Shown here in pieces: positions 8,502 through 17,333 of a DNA stretch of 32,313 bases. This stretch comes from Oscillospiraceae bacterium (GTDB lineage: Bacteria; Bacillota; Clostridia; Oscillospirales; CAG-272): positions 1-32,313 of the forward strand of contig SVTW01000024.1 in the NCBI GenBank assembly GCA_015063585.1, in the 5' to 3' direction. The position numbers and the translations under genes were made by a program. The notes beneath the pieces were generated by a model. The model saw only the letters and a program-made list of their open reading frames with translations, was not told the DNA's origin and did not search any database. How positions within the stretch are numbered: the stretch's first letter is position 1; each line of letters opens with the position of its first letter.

Positions 8502-9995
8502 TCAAAGCATGTTTTGTTCCCGATAAAATGCCTCGATCTCATCCAGCTTTTGATCGGTGCTGGTATCCTTGAGATATTCATAAGGATATTTGGGATAGAA
8601 CAAGCGGCGAATCAGCGGTTTTCCGCCCGTTTGCGGACGGTAATCCACCATTTTGGATACCGCTCCCGCACCAACGGCGAAGATCGAATGAACCTCCTCC
8701 ATCATATATACGTTATAACGGCATTCCGTTTCGGGCAAAGCAAAGCCGACGTTTTCAAAATTGCCGACCGTGTTCTTTTGCCGATACATGTAATACGGAA
8801 TGTATCCCTCCTGCTGGGTTTTCAGTTGCGTATAGTCTACGCATTTTCCCGCGTCGCCTCCGCGCACCGAATAAATTTGACTGCCCTGCCGTAATATTTC
8901 GGCGGCTTTTTTTACACAGAAGGTATGTACGGTGATATTTTCGGGACGAAGCGCGAGAATGCGGTCGAAGGTATACGAAAACTTTTTAAAGGTATCACCG
9001 GGTAAGCCAACGATCAGGTCGGTGTTGATATTCGGAATTCCCGAATTGCGCGCAACCTCAAAGGCACGCATAAAATCGTCTACTGTGTGGCATCTGCCGA
9101 TTCCCTGCAATACCTCCTCGCAAAGAGACTGCGGGTTGACACAAACACGCGTAACACCAAACTCTTTGGCAACCGCGAATTTTTCGGCTGTGATCGTATC
9201 GGGACGTCCGGATTCCAGCGTATATTCCTCAAGAAGCGAAACGTCGGTAAGGGACGCGATCTTTCCGAGCAACATGCGGAGCTGGTCTGCCGACAGGATC
9301 GTGGGGGTTCCGCCGCCTATATAAACGGTACGAACGCGAAGTCCGAGTGTATTGATTTTTGCAAACGTTTTTTCCAGATCGATCAGAAGGTGCTCCAGAT
9401 ATGCGGGAATAAGCGACAGAAGCTTGGGGGAGGTGTAAGAAACGAAGGAGCAGTAGGAGCAACGCGTGGGACAAAATGGGATCGCAACGTAAACACTGCA
9501 ATCGCGCTTATCGGGTTCCCCGATCAATTTTTGCTCCGCGAGCGCAACGTCGGTTGCGAGCGCCGCCTTTTTGGGGATTACAAAATAATCCGACGCAAGC
9601 GTACGTTTCACGCGCGTTTTACTCATTCCGCTCTGCAACAGCTCGGTGGCAACCTTGGAGGGACGCACACCTGTGAGCATCCCCCACGAGGGTCTGTATC
9701 CGATCAATTCGCCGCATGCCGCGATCACTGCCGCGCCACAGGCAAGCTTTGCAAGCTTCTCACGGTCATAGCGCTCGCTATAGGGATAAAAACGCTCGGC
9801 ATCGGCTCTGCGGTCAAATGCTGTTACCGCAACCGACGCGGTGATCCCTTCCGCATTTTCGCGAAGGATCAACCGAAGCACGGGAGCATCGGGATTCTCA
9901 TTCTCGGATTGCCCAAACTTTTCTCCCGGGAAAAAGATCATGCAAAGCGTTTGAATATAATATACGTTAATATTTCCGTCTAATATCAGTTTCAT
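8502..9995 (-). CDS. hemZ: HemZ, oxygen-independent coproporphyrinogen III oxidase-like radical SAM protein
   Basis: A 497-residue radical SAM protein of the HemZ/HemN group. The cluster motif CxxxCxxC is at C175, C179 and C182 (IPFCPTRCSYCSF), followed by YIGGGTPT. The approximately 165-residue N-terminal region ahead of the radical SAM domain is characteristic of HemZ. HemN-type enzymes decarboxylate coproporphyrinogen III anaerobically; for HemZ the exact reaction in this organism is inferred. No other haem genes are nearby, so a different radical SAM role, such as haem handling, is possible. AAGGAAG precedes the ATG. The dtd gene ends 10 bp upstream. Confidence 0.9.
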   Translation of the reverse strand: MKLILDGNINVYYIQTLCMIFFPGEKFGQSENENPDAPVLRLILRENAEGITASVAVTAFDRRADAERFYPYSERYDREKLAKLACGAAVIAACGELIGYRPSWGMLTGVRPSKVATELLQSGMSKTRVKRTLASDYFVIPKKAALATDVALAEQKLIGEPDKRDCSVYVAIPFCPTRCSYCSFVSYTSPKLLSLIPAYLEHLLIDLEKTFAKINTLGLRVRTVYIGGGTPTILSADQLRMLLGKIASLTDVSLLEEYTLESGRPDTITAEKFAVAKEFGVTRVCVNPQSLCEEVLQGIGRCHTVDDFMRAFEVARNSGIPNINTDLIVGLPGDTFKKFSYTFDRILALRPENITVHTFCVKKAAEILRQGSQIYSVRGGDAGKCVDYTQLKTQQEGYIPYYMYRQKNTVGNFENVGFALPETECRYNVYMMEEVHSIFAVGAGAVSKMVDYRPQTGGKPLIRRLFYPKYPYEYLKDTSTDQKLDEIEAFYREQNML

Positions 9996-10005
9996 AACGA
10001 CTTCC

Positions 10006-10464
10006 TTATTTTTTCTTTTTCAAGATCTCGCTGTCCATCACAATGGTGACCGGTCCGTCATTGGTAAGGCTGACCTCCATGTGCGCACCAAAGACTCCGG
10101 ATTCGACGCGTCGGATCTCGGTGGCGGCAAGCGCTTTAAAATATTCATAAAGGCGATTGGCTTCATCAGGCTTTGCCGATGCAAGAAAATCGGGTCGGTT
10201 TCCATGGCGGTAATTTGCGAGCAACGTAAACTGTGAGATGATCAGCATTTCCCCGTCGATATCCTTGATCGAACGGTTCATTTTGCCTTCATCGTCACAA
10301 AAAATACGCAAATTAACAATTTTTTTGCAAAGAAGCGCGGCATCCTCCTCGGTATCGCCCTCTGCAACACCGAGCAGGATCATATATCCGTGGTTACAGC
10401 TTCCGACAACCGCGCCGTCCACCGCAACACTTGCACGCAAAACACGCTGAATAACTGCCTTCAT
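10006..10464 (-). CDS. dtd: D-aminoacyl-tRNA deacylase
   Basis: Dtd hydrolyses D-amino acids (and glycine mischarged on tRNA-Ala) from tRNA, a proofreading step after aminoacylation. The protein has 152 residues, the family size. Both active-site signatures are present: SQFTLLA (77-83) and TNDGPVT (134-140), the latter replacing the usual NxGPVT form with D at the variable position. AAAGG precedes the ATG. It sits directly after rel, the same rel-dtd order as in Bacillus. Confidence 0.97.
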   Translation of the reverse strand: MKAVIQRVLRASVAVDGAVVGSCNHGYMILLGVAEGDTEEDAALLCKKIVNLRIFCDDEGKMNRSIKDIDGEMLIISQFTLLANYRHGNRPDFLASAKPDEANRLYEYFKALAATEIRRVESGVFGAHMEVSLTNDGPVTIVMDSEILKKKK

Positions 10465-10500
10465 AATGTTTGAAACCTTTCTTTTCTGTTCATGCGGTCA

Positions 10501-12726
10501 TTACGAAAAACCGCGCAAAATATGCCCAACTCCGTTGAGATTGCGCAACCGTGAAACAATCGAATTGTAATGCTCAATGTTGCGGCATCCAACCTTAAGG
10601 CTGATGGTAGAGCGTCCGTCGCTATGATTCGCAACGCTCACCTGCAAAATTGACACGCGCATTTCAGCCAATGCGGTGGTAACGTCTGCCAGCATACCGA
10701 TACGGTCCTCTGCCATGATCTGCAAAAGCGCCTCGTAAATACCGCTACCTGCCCCCTGCGTTACCGAAGCTTCCCAATGCGCAGGCTTCCAGCGATCGGC
10801 GTTTTCAGGGTTCTTTTGCCCTTCCTTGACGTTGGGACAATCCAGCTTATGAATCGAAATACCAAAGCCCTTTGTAACAAAACCGATTACGGAATCTCCG
10901 GGAAGCGGGTTGCAGCACTTTGCGAACTTGACCATGCAGCCATGCTCACCGTCCACCACGATTCCGCTGTTGGACTTGATATTTTTCGGCTTGTTTACCA
11001 CGACCTGCTCAGGCTCGGTAATCACCTCCGGCTCAATGACCTCGGGCTTGAGAACACGCTCACACTCATCCTGCAACTTAGCAAGGATCTTAGAGATAGA
11101 GAGACCGCCGTAACCGATGGCATTATAGAAATCCTCTGCACCGGCATAGCCAACTCGCTCACTGATCGCGGTAACGATCGCATCGCGCTGTGCCTCGGTA
11201 CAGCTCTTGCGCATTTTGCGGATCTCAGCCTCAATTGCCGCCTTACCCATCACAATATTGTCGGCTTTCTTCTCACGCTTGAACCAAGCGCGGATCTTAG
11301 ATCGCGCCGCACTTGTTTTTACGATATTCAACCAGTCGCGGCTTGGTCCCTTGGAGGCGGAGGAGGTCATGATCTCCACGATCTCTCCGTTTTCAAGCTT
11401 GCGGTCGATCGGAACGATCATACCGTTTATCTTACCGCCAATCATTTTCTCACCAACCGCCGAGTGAATGGCATATGCGAAATCGATCACGTTCGCGCCG
11501 CTCGGCAACGCAATCACGTCTCCCTTCGGCGTGAAAACAAACACCTCGTCATGAAAAATATCGGTTTTCAGCGCATTCATAAACTCATCGGGGTCGCGTT
11601 GCTCGTTTTCGGTTTCGATCAGGCGTGAGATCCACTCCAGCTTGCGGTCCATTTCCTCCTTCGAGGAAGCGCCCGACTTATATTTCCAATGTGCCGCGAT
11701 ACCGTATTCGGCAACGTGATGCATTTCCCACGTGCGGATCTGCACCTCAAACGGAATACCGTCGCGACCGATTACAGTGGTATGCAGGGATCGGTACATG
11801 TTGGGCTTTGGCGTGGAAATATAGTCCTTGAAGCGTCCGGGGATCGAATTGAACATTTCATGGATCAATCCAAGTGCGGTATAGCACTCCAGCTCGGTTT
11901 CCACAATGATGCGGAGCGCGTAAAAGTCGTAGATCTGATCAAAAGACTTATTTTGATTATACATCTTTTTGTAGATCGAATAAACCGACTTAATTCTTCC
12001 CTCCAGCGTGAATTGAATATTGTTCTCGCGCATTTTCTGATCGACCGTTGCGCGAATATTCTCAATAAATCCAAGATTTTCGCCGTACTTCTCTTCAATA
12101 TGCTGACGAACCTCGGCATATCCGATGGGGTCGAGATAGCGCAGACCGAGATTTTCAAGCTCCTGTTTGATTCGCTGCATACCCAAACGGTGCGCAAGCG
12201 GCGCGTAAACCTGCATGGTTTCAAGCGCGGTAATACGGCGCTTATGGTCGGGCTTGACCTCAAGCGTGCGCATATTGTGGAGGCGGTCACAGAGCTTGAT
12301 AAAGATCACACGTACGTCCTTGGACATGGCAAGCAGCATCTTACGCAGGTTTTCAATATGTGCCTCTTCCTTATCCTCGACCTGAAGCGTTACAATCTTG
12401 GTCAATCCGTCAACTAAAAGAGCAACTTCGGGACCGAATTTCTTCTCGACCTCTTTCAGATCGGTCTTCTCCGAGCAATCCTCTACCGTATCGTGAAGCA
12501 ATGCGGCACAAATCGAATCAGTATCGAGTTCAAGTCCTGCCACAATCTCGGCAACCGCGATCGGATGCGAAATATAAGCCTCTCCGCTGACGCGAAATTG
12601 ACCCTCGTGCAGATCCCTCGCGTATTCAAACGCGCGCTGAATCTTATCTATATCATATTTTTTTCCGGTTGCCCGCAAAATGTCAAGCAATCGCGTTGTG
12701 TCGGTACTTATCTTAGTCTCATTCAT
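10501..12726 (-). CDS. rel: Bifunctional (p)ppGpp synthetase/hydrolase (RelA/SpoT, Rel)
   Basis: This long RSH enzyme makes and breaks the stringent-response alarmone (p)ppGpp. In order it has an HD hydrolase domain (H78-D79 in LLHDTVEDC), a synthetase domain (with FYALRIIV and the YRSLHTTV motif), a TGS domain (VFTPKGDVIALPSGANVIDFAYAIHS), a zinc-finger/CC region with GCMVKFAKCCNPLPGD, and a C-terminal ACT domain. I place the start at the ATG of 12726 because AAGGAG lies 5 nt upstream; the in-frame start at 12747 has no Shine-Dalgarno. The product is then 741 residues. Intact HD residues suggest that both activities are kept. Confidence 0.96.
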   Translation of the reverse strand: MNETKISTDTTRLLDILRATGKKYDIDKIQRAFEYARDLHEGQFRVSGEAYISHPIAVAEIVAGLELDTDSICAALLHDTVEDCSEKTDLKEVEKKFGPEVALLVDGLTKIVTLQVEDKEEAHIENLRKMLLAMSKDVRVIFIKLCDRLHNMRTLEVKPDHKRRITALETMQVYAPLAHRLGMQRIKQELENLGLRYLDPIGYAEVRQHIEEKYGENLGFIENIRATVDQKMRENNIQFTLEGRIKSVYSIYKKMYNQNKSFDQIYDFYALRIIVETELECYTALGLIHEMFNSIPGRFKDYISTPKPNMYRSLHTTVIGRDGIPFEVQIRTWEMHHVAEYGIAAHWKYKSGASSKEEMDRKLEWISRLIETENEQRDPDEFMNALKTDIFHDEVFVFTPKGDVIALPSGANVIDFAYAIHSAVGEKMIGGKINGMIVPIDRKLENGEIVEIMTSSASKGPSRDWLNIVKTSAARSKIRAWFKREKKADNIVMGKAAIEAEIRKMRKSCTEAQRDAIVTAISERVGYAGAEDFYNAIGYGGLSISKILAKLQDECERVLKPEVIEPEVITEPEQVVVNKPKNIKSNSGIVVDGEHGCMVKFAKCCNPLPGDSVIGFVTKGFGISIHKLDCPNVKEGQKNPENADRWKPAHWEASVTQGAGSGIYEALLQIMAEDRIGMLADVTTALAEMRVSILQVSVANHSDGRSTISLKVGCRNIEHYNSIVSRLRNLNGVGHILRGFS

Positions 12727-12764
12727 GGTTGCTCCTTCTACCGACATTGCTTGACGCAGTCGGT

Positions 12765-14963
12765 TTATCCCTCGGTTTTCCGTAGCTGTGACTTCAACCG
12801 TTTTAAGATCGATGACTTTTCAATGTTTGTTTTGGTTGTTTGATATTGGAATGAAAAAACGTAACGATCGGCGCTCGGCTCACTCACTTCGCATATCTGC
12901 AGCTCCTGCATGATGCGAATGATAAATTTCAGCTTGATGTATGAGATCTCACCGCACTCGGGAGAGGAGAACATGGTCAGCATCCGGCGCATCGGAAACA
13001 CACTGTGTCCCGCGCGGAATTCCCTTCTCAATGCGGTATAGACAATCGCAAAATCATTTCTTGTGGGCAAAATACGCTCGGATTCCAGATAGCTATCGCC
13101 TGCACAAATTTCCTCATACCGTGCCATATCACGGTCCAGCGCATCGGAAAAGCGCTTGGAAAGGTGAATATCCTGCACGATCATTTGCAGTGACATTACG
13201 TTTTGATATTCGTTGATACTCAACTGAAACAGAAGATCTACGGGATCGGTGGGTTCAAATTCAAATTGGCTGGTGGACATTCCAAACCAAAGCGCGATGA
13301 TTTCCCTGCCGTCCTTTTCCAGAATCAGCTTGGTATGCTTGCCCCCAACCAGGGGGATCACGCGCACGATCCTTGCCTCACGAAGAATAAAGTTCGGAAT
13401 CGGGTTGGATACGCCAAACGGCTCCATTGCGGTGATCTGCTGCGCAAGCTTCATATCCAGATCCTGCATCTCGACCTCGCAATCGGCATCCAGCGTGACT
13501 TCAAGCTCATTCTCCCCGAGATGCTCGCGCGCATACTGATTGATGCGGCGGCGGAAGGCATTGATATTGCACCGCGTGATGCTGAGCCCCGCGGCAAGCT
13601 CATGCCCGCCAAAACGAACCAGCAACTCCTCACTGTCGATCAATGCCTCAACCAAATTCATGCCCTTGATACTGCGCCCCGAGCCCTTTCCAACATCGTT
13701 TTCAAGCGGCTCGCCGTTGGCGGTTCCATCAAAAGAGATCAAAATGGACGGCAGTCCGTAATGCTCGGTAATGCGTGAGGACACAATTCCGATAATGCCC
13801 TGCTGCCACGTATCATCATCGATTACGATCACGCGATCCTCTACCGGATCAAAGGTTTCTTCGATCTTACGGTATGCCTGCTCGGCAATTCGGTTTTCTT
13901 CCACCTGGCGCTTCAAATTCAAGTCGCAGAGTGTTTCCGCAAGCCGATCGGCATCTGCCGCGGTTTCGGCAAGGAGAAGCTCTACCGCAATTGACGCACT
14001 GCTCACACGCCCTGCGGCATTGAGCCGAGGGGCAATGGTAAATCCGACAAAGCCGGAGTTGATCTTTCTTTTACGAGTCGGACGGGATCCGTCGCCGCGC
14101 GATCCCGACGCCGCTTCAATCAGCGCGCGAAGTCCGGGGCGATTTGTATTCTCAAGCAATTGCAGTCCAAGCGTTACGATCAAGCGGTTTTCGTCGATCA
14201 CAGGCATTACGTCGGCAATGGTTCCGATCGCAACAAGATCGGCATAGGAACGGCAAAGCCGCTCCACCCCATCGCGTACCGAAACGCCCTCTCGGCGGCA
14301 TCGCTCCATTTCAACAGCGCAGATCACCTTAAAAATGACACCTACGCCCGCAAGATCCTTAAACGGATAAGGGTCGCCTTCTCTGTGGGGGTTCACCACG
14401 GCACAGGCATTCGGCAGGATCTCACGACACTCGTGGTGGTCGGTGACAACCGTATCGATTCCGCACTCTTTGGCATACTCGATCTCATCAATCGCAGTTA
14501 CGCCTGTATCAACCGTGATCATCAGCTTCACGCCGCGTTCGGCAAGACGGTCAATTGCGGGATTGGAAAGACCGTAGCCCTCCAGCATACGGCTTGGAAT
14601 GTAATACCCAACGTCTGCTCCGCGCTCGGAAAGATAGAGATACAACAGGCTGACCGACGTGACACCGTCCACGTCATAGTCTCCGTAGATCGCGATTCGT
14701 TCCCCCGCTTCAATTGCCTGCTCAATGCGCGCAACGGCAGACGCGATATCCAACAAGGACGTGGGATCATGCAAGCAAGCCGCATCCTGCTCCAAAAAGG
14801 ATTTTACCGCTTTGGAATCGGTATATCCTCTTGTATAGAGCACCCGCGAAAGGATCTCGGAACATCCGATCTCCTGCGCCAAGGCTCGTATGGCGGCATC
14901 CTGCACGGGATTTCCCCGCGCACCGCGCACGCTCCATCTTTTTGTTTTTTTCGTTTGATTCAT
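12765..14963 (-). CDS. recJ: Single-stranded-DNA-specific exonuclease RecJ
   Basis: RecJ is a 5'-3' ssDNA exonuclease in recombination and base-excision repair. DHH-family motifs are intact: GDYDVDG (94-100), DTG (152-154) and the DHH triad (175-177), followed by the DHHA1 domain ending in GGHELAAG. The C-terminal 170 or so residues carry an OB-like and winged-helix-like extension, as seen in Firmicutes RecJ. The total length of 732 is within the family range. AGGAG lies just before the ATG. recJ-rel-dtd is a conserved Firmicutes arrangement. Confidence 0.95.
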   Translation of the reverse strand: MNQTKKTKRWSVRGARGNPVQDAAIRALAQEIGCSEILSRVLYTRGYTDSKAVKSFLEQDAACLHDPTSLLDIASAVARIEQAIEAGERIAIYGDYDVDGVTSVSLLYLYLSERGADVGYYIPSRMLEGYGLSNPAIDRLAERGVKLMITVDTGVTAIDEIEYAKECGIDTVVTDHHECREILPNACAVVNPHREGDPYPFKDLAGVGVIFKVICAVEMERCRREGVSVRDGVERLCRSYADLVAIGTIADVMPVIDENRLIVTLGLQLLENTNRPGLRALIEAASGSRGDGSRPTRKRKINSGFVGFTIAPRLNAAGRVSSASIAVELLLAETAADADRLAETLCDLNLKRQVEENRIAEQAYRKIEETFDPVEDRVIVIDDDTWQQGIIGIVSSRITEHYGLPSILISFDGTANGEPLENDVGKGSGRSIKGMNLVEALIDSEELLVRFGGHELAAGLSITRCNINAFRRRINQYAREHLGENELEVTLDADCEVEMQDLDMKLAQQITAMEPFGVSNPIPNFILREARIVRVIPLVGGKHTKLILEKDGREIIALWFGMSTSQFEFEPTDPVDLLFQLSINEYQNVMSLQMIVQDIHLSKRFSDALDRDMARYEEICAGDSYLESERILPTRNDFAIVYTALRREFRAGHSVFPMRRMLTMFSSPECGEISYIKLKFIIRIMQELQICEVSEPSADRYVFSFQYQTTKTNIEKSSILKRLKSQLRKTEG

Positions 14964-15023
14964 TTTTTCTCCTCATTCTGCGCCTTTCGAGCTTCGCGCA
15001 GCACATTTTACAACCGTGAAATT

Positions 15024-15461
15024 TTACGGTCCTTTTCTGATCACTTCAACAATTACAATATCGCAGCGTTTTTTTCGTATATATTCGGAATATGCAAAGA
15101 GGCCGCCAAAGGTTCCGCAAAGGCCGAAAAAGCCGGCACCGATCCGCCATCCGTTTGCGGCACCGAGCAATGCCGCCAAGCCGTAAAACAGCAAGGCAGA
15201 CAGCATGGGCAACAGAAAGACCAGCGCAGCATACCAAAGCATGCGTCCCGTTGCGCTTTCAATGATAACAGTGTCTCCAACCTCTGCCCCAACGAAATTT
15301 TCCGCCTCCGCGCGCATTTTACGGTCACCGCCCATTAAAGAGCAGACCGAGCAAGCGTTTTCGCCCTCGGATTTATGACAGCCCTCACACGCAGAGGTAC
15401 GCTCCGCTTCAACGGTTGCCCGCCTTCCACAGATCGCCACTACAGTAGCCTTGGTTCGCAT
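15024..15461 (-). CDS. RseC/MucC-like (SoxR-reducing system) membrane protein
   Basis: A 145-residue protein of the RseC/RsxC-associated family. The N-terminal soluble half has four cysteines in two pairs (C25, C28, C37, C40), which could bind an Fe-S cluster or zinc. Two transmembrane helices follow at about 72-97 and 103-122. In proteobacteria RseC is linked to SoxR reduction; in Clostridia it often accompanies Rnf genes, which are not seen here. It begins 3 bp after the end of the FAD oxidoreductase gene. Its function in this organism is unproven. Confidence 0.85.
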   Translation of the reverse strand: MRTKATVVAICGRRATVEAERTSACEGCHKSEGENACSVCSLMGGDRKMRAEAENFVGAEVGDTVIIESATGRMLWYAALVFLLPMLSALLFYGLAALLGAANGWRIGAGFFGLCGTFGGLFAYSEYIRKKRCDIVIVEVIRKGP

Positions 15462-15464
15462 GGT

Positions 15465-17123
15465 TTAAATTCCTTTCTGTTCGGATTTCGGAGGTGCAAA
15501 GCGAGCCATCAATGCGGACGCGACACGTACACCGTCAACCGCGGCACTTGTGATCCCCCCCGCATATCCTGCACCTTCTCCGCACGGATAGATCCGCGAA
15601 TGCCCGATGGCATACAGTTGTTCCCCGTCGCGCAGGATCCGAAGCGGTGCCGAGGTTCGGGTTTCAGCCGCTGTCAGAACGGTATCGGGAGCATCGTAGC
15701 CCTCCAGCTTTTTTCCAAAGGACGTCAACGCATATCGCAAAGCGCGAATCAAGAAATCGGGATAAATATTTTCAAAATTTGAAACACGAACCTTACCGCC
15801 CCGATAACTCGGCAGAACACGCCCGGGCTCCCTTCCATAACTGCCATTGAGAAAATCGCCCGCTGTCATGATCGGCGCATAATAATCGCCGCCGCCTGTG
15901 CGGAATGCCGCGCGTTCGATCAAGCGTTGAAATTCTATGGCTCCCAAAACGATACTTCCGTTCACAGCTTCCATATCGGCAGGTTCAACCGATGCCAGCA
16001 CCGCCGCGTTTGCGTTCTTTCCGTCACGCGCGTGATTGCTCATGCCGTTGACAACCAGTCCGCCCGACTCCGATGCCGCGGCAACCACCTCACCGCCCGG
16101 GCACATGCAAAAGGTATATACCCCGCGTTCTCCGCGTGTATCGGAGAGCGCGTATTCGGCATGACCGAGATTGGGATGTCCCGCAAAGCGCCCGTAAAGC
16201 GCGGCGTCGATTTTTTCCTGTAAATGCTCGGCGCGAAAGCCGATCGAGATTGGTTTTGGCTCCAGAACAAAATTCTTTTCAAGCAAGCACAGATAGGTAT
16301 CGCGCGAGCTGTGTCCCGGGGCAAGAATCAATGCGCCGCAACAAAAGCTCCCTTGATTGGTTTTGATCTGCAGGGTGCCGTCCGCTTGCTCGGAAAAGTC
16401 CTCCATCTTGCAACGGTAATGCAACGTGCCGCCCAAGCGCTCAATCTCCGCGAGCATTGCTTCGACAACACCGCGCAAAAGATCGGTTCCTACGTGTGGC
16501 TTTGCGTGATACAGGACCTCCTCCGGTGCACCGAATGCATGAAGTGTTTGCATAACGAATGCCGTTCGCGGGTCATGAATGCGCGTAACCAGCTTTCCGT
16601 CCGAAAAGGTTCCCGCACCGCCTGCGCCAAATTGAATGTTGCTTTCCGGATCCAGTACCCCCTCTGTGCGGAACTGCTCGACGTTGCGTACCCGTTCACG
16701 AACCGATGCACCACGGTCGATCAAAATCGGTGCATAGCCCTCTCTTGCGAGAAGCAATGCCGCAAAAAGCCCCGCGGGACCCATTCCAACCACAAGCGGA
16801 CGTGCAGAAAGATGGTCCGTACCGTGTTGGAACGATAACGTCTCATTTTCGTAGAGTCTTGCATCGGCACGTGCCAAAAGATGCGCGGGATAGGCACGCC
16901 GATCGGTCACGCCCTCCGCCAAAACCGTACACTCAAAGCGCAGATCATTGCGTCGGCGCGCGTCGACCGATTTTTTAAAAAGGCGAAAATGAAGCGACGA
17001 GGTCGTAAGCCCCGCTCGCTTCATTTTTTCTCGCGCCTTTTTCAGAATATCTTCATTGGTAGCATCGATCGGAACGCGAATCGAACCGATCAACACACCA
17101 AGTGTTCTTGCATCAGAGCTCAT
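15465..17123 (-). CDS. FAD-dependent oxidoreductase of the COG2509-type dehydrogenase family
   Basis: A flavoprotein of about 552 residues. An N-terminal domain of some 100 residues precedes a Rossmann FAD-binding motif GMGPAG (113-118), with QFGAGGAGTFSDGK further on and a C-terminal FAD motif GEGAGYAGGI. This fits the uncharacterised NAD(FAD)-utilizing dehydrogenases common in Clostridia; the substrate is unknown. I choose the ATG at 17123, which overlaps the preceding stop by 4 bp (ATGA), over an in-frame TTG at 17135. Neither has a good Shine-Dalgarno, so translation is probably coupled to the CdaR-like microprotein. Confidence 0.87.
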   Translation of the reverse strand: MSSDARTLGVLIGSIRVPIDATNEDILKKAREKMKRAGLTTSSLHFRLFKKSVDARRRNDLRFECTVLAEGVTDRRAYPAHLLARADARLYENETLSFQHGTDHLSARPLVVGMGPAGLFAALLLAREGYAPILIDRGASVRERVRNVEQFRTEGVLDPESNIQFGAGGAGTFSDGKLVTRIHDPRTAFVMQTLHAFGAPEEVLYHAKPHVGTDLLRGVVEAMLAEIERLGGTLHYRCKMEDFSEQADGTLQIKTNQGSFCCGALILAPGHSSRDTYLCLLEKNFVLEPKPISIGFRAEHLQEKIDAALYGRFAGHPNLGHAEYALSDTRGERGVYTFCMCPGGEVVAAASESGGLVVNGMSNHARDGKNANAAVLASVEPADMEAVNGSIVLGAIEFQRLIERAAFRTGGGDYYAPIMTAGDFLNGSYGREPGRVLPSYRGGKVRVSNFENIYPDFLIRALRYALTSFGKKLEGYDAPDTVLTAAETRTSAPLRILRDGEQLYAIGHSRIYPCGEGAGYAGGITSAAVDGVRVASALMARFAPPKSEQKGI

Positions 17124-17320
17124 TCTATCAACCAAAGCGCGTCATCTTCCCCTTCACCGTCAGAGGGGAAATGGTCATGTTTTTCGAAATTTACAACAAC
17201 CAGCCAAATCAAAAGCGCCAAAAGCAGACAAAGAAGCTTGGGGAAAAGATGCCAACGGCGCACTCTTGCGGTCACGGGCTCTTTTGCCGCAACCATGTGT
17301 CCCACTACGTTTTTCTTCAT
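17120..17320 (-). CDS. CdaR/YbbR-like microprotein reduced to its membrane anchor
   Basis: A 66-residue protein directly after cdaA, where cdaR (ybbR), the regulator of the diadenylate cyclase, is normally found. Residues 22-44 (WHLFPKLLCLLLALLIWLVV then VNF) match the N-terminal anchor of CdaR proteins, which is typically a K-x2-SLx2A-x2-LW-x-VV-type helix. All YbbR repeat domains are absent; after the helix there are only about 22 mostly acidic residues. A strong AAGGAGG lies 8 nt before the ATG, and the stop is fused to the next start, so it is probably translated rather than a decayed relic. The CdaR relationship is inferred from position and anchor pattern. Confidence 0.65.
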   Translation of the reverse strand: MKKNVVGHMVAAKEPVTARVRRWHLFPKLLCLLLALLIWLVVVNFEKHDHFPSDGEGEDDALWLIE

Positions 17321-17333
17321 GGAATACCCCTCC

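Noticed and set aside
14160-15338. 392-codon plus-strand frame opposite recJ and the rseC-like gene
   Set aside because: Antisense to two genes with clear family motifs; the protein has no recognisable domain.
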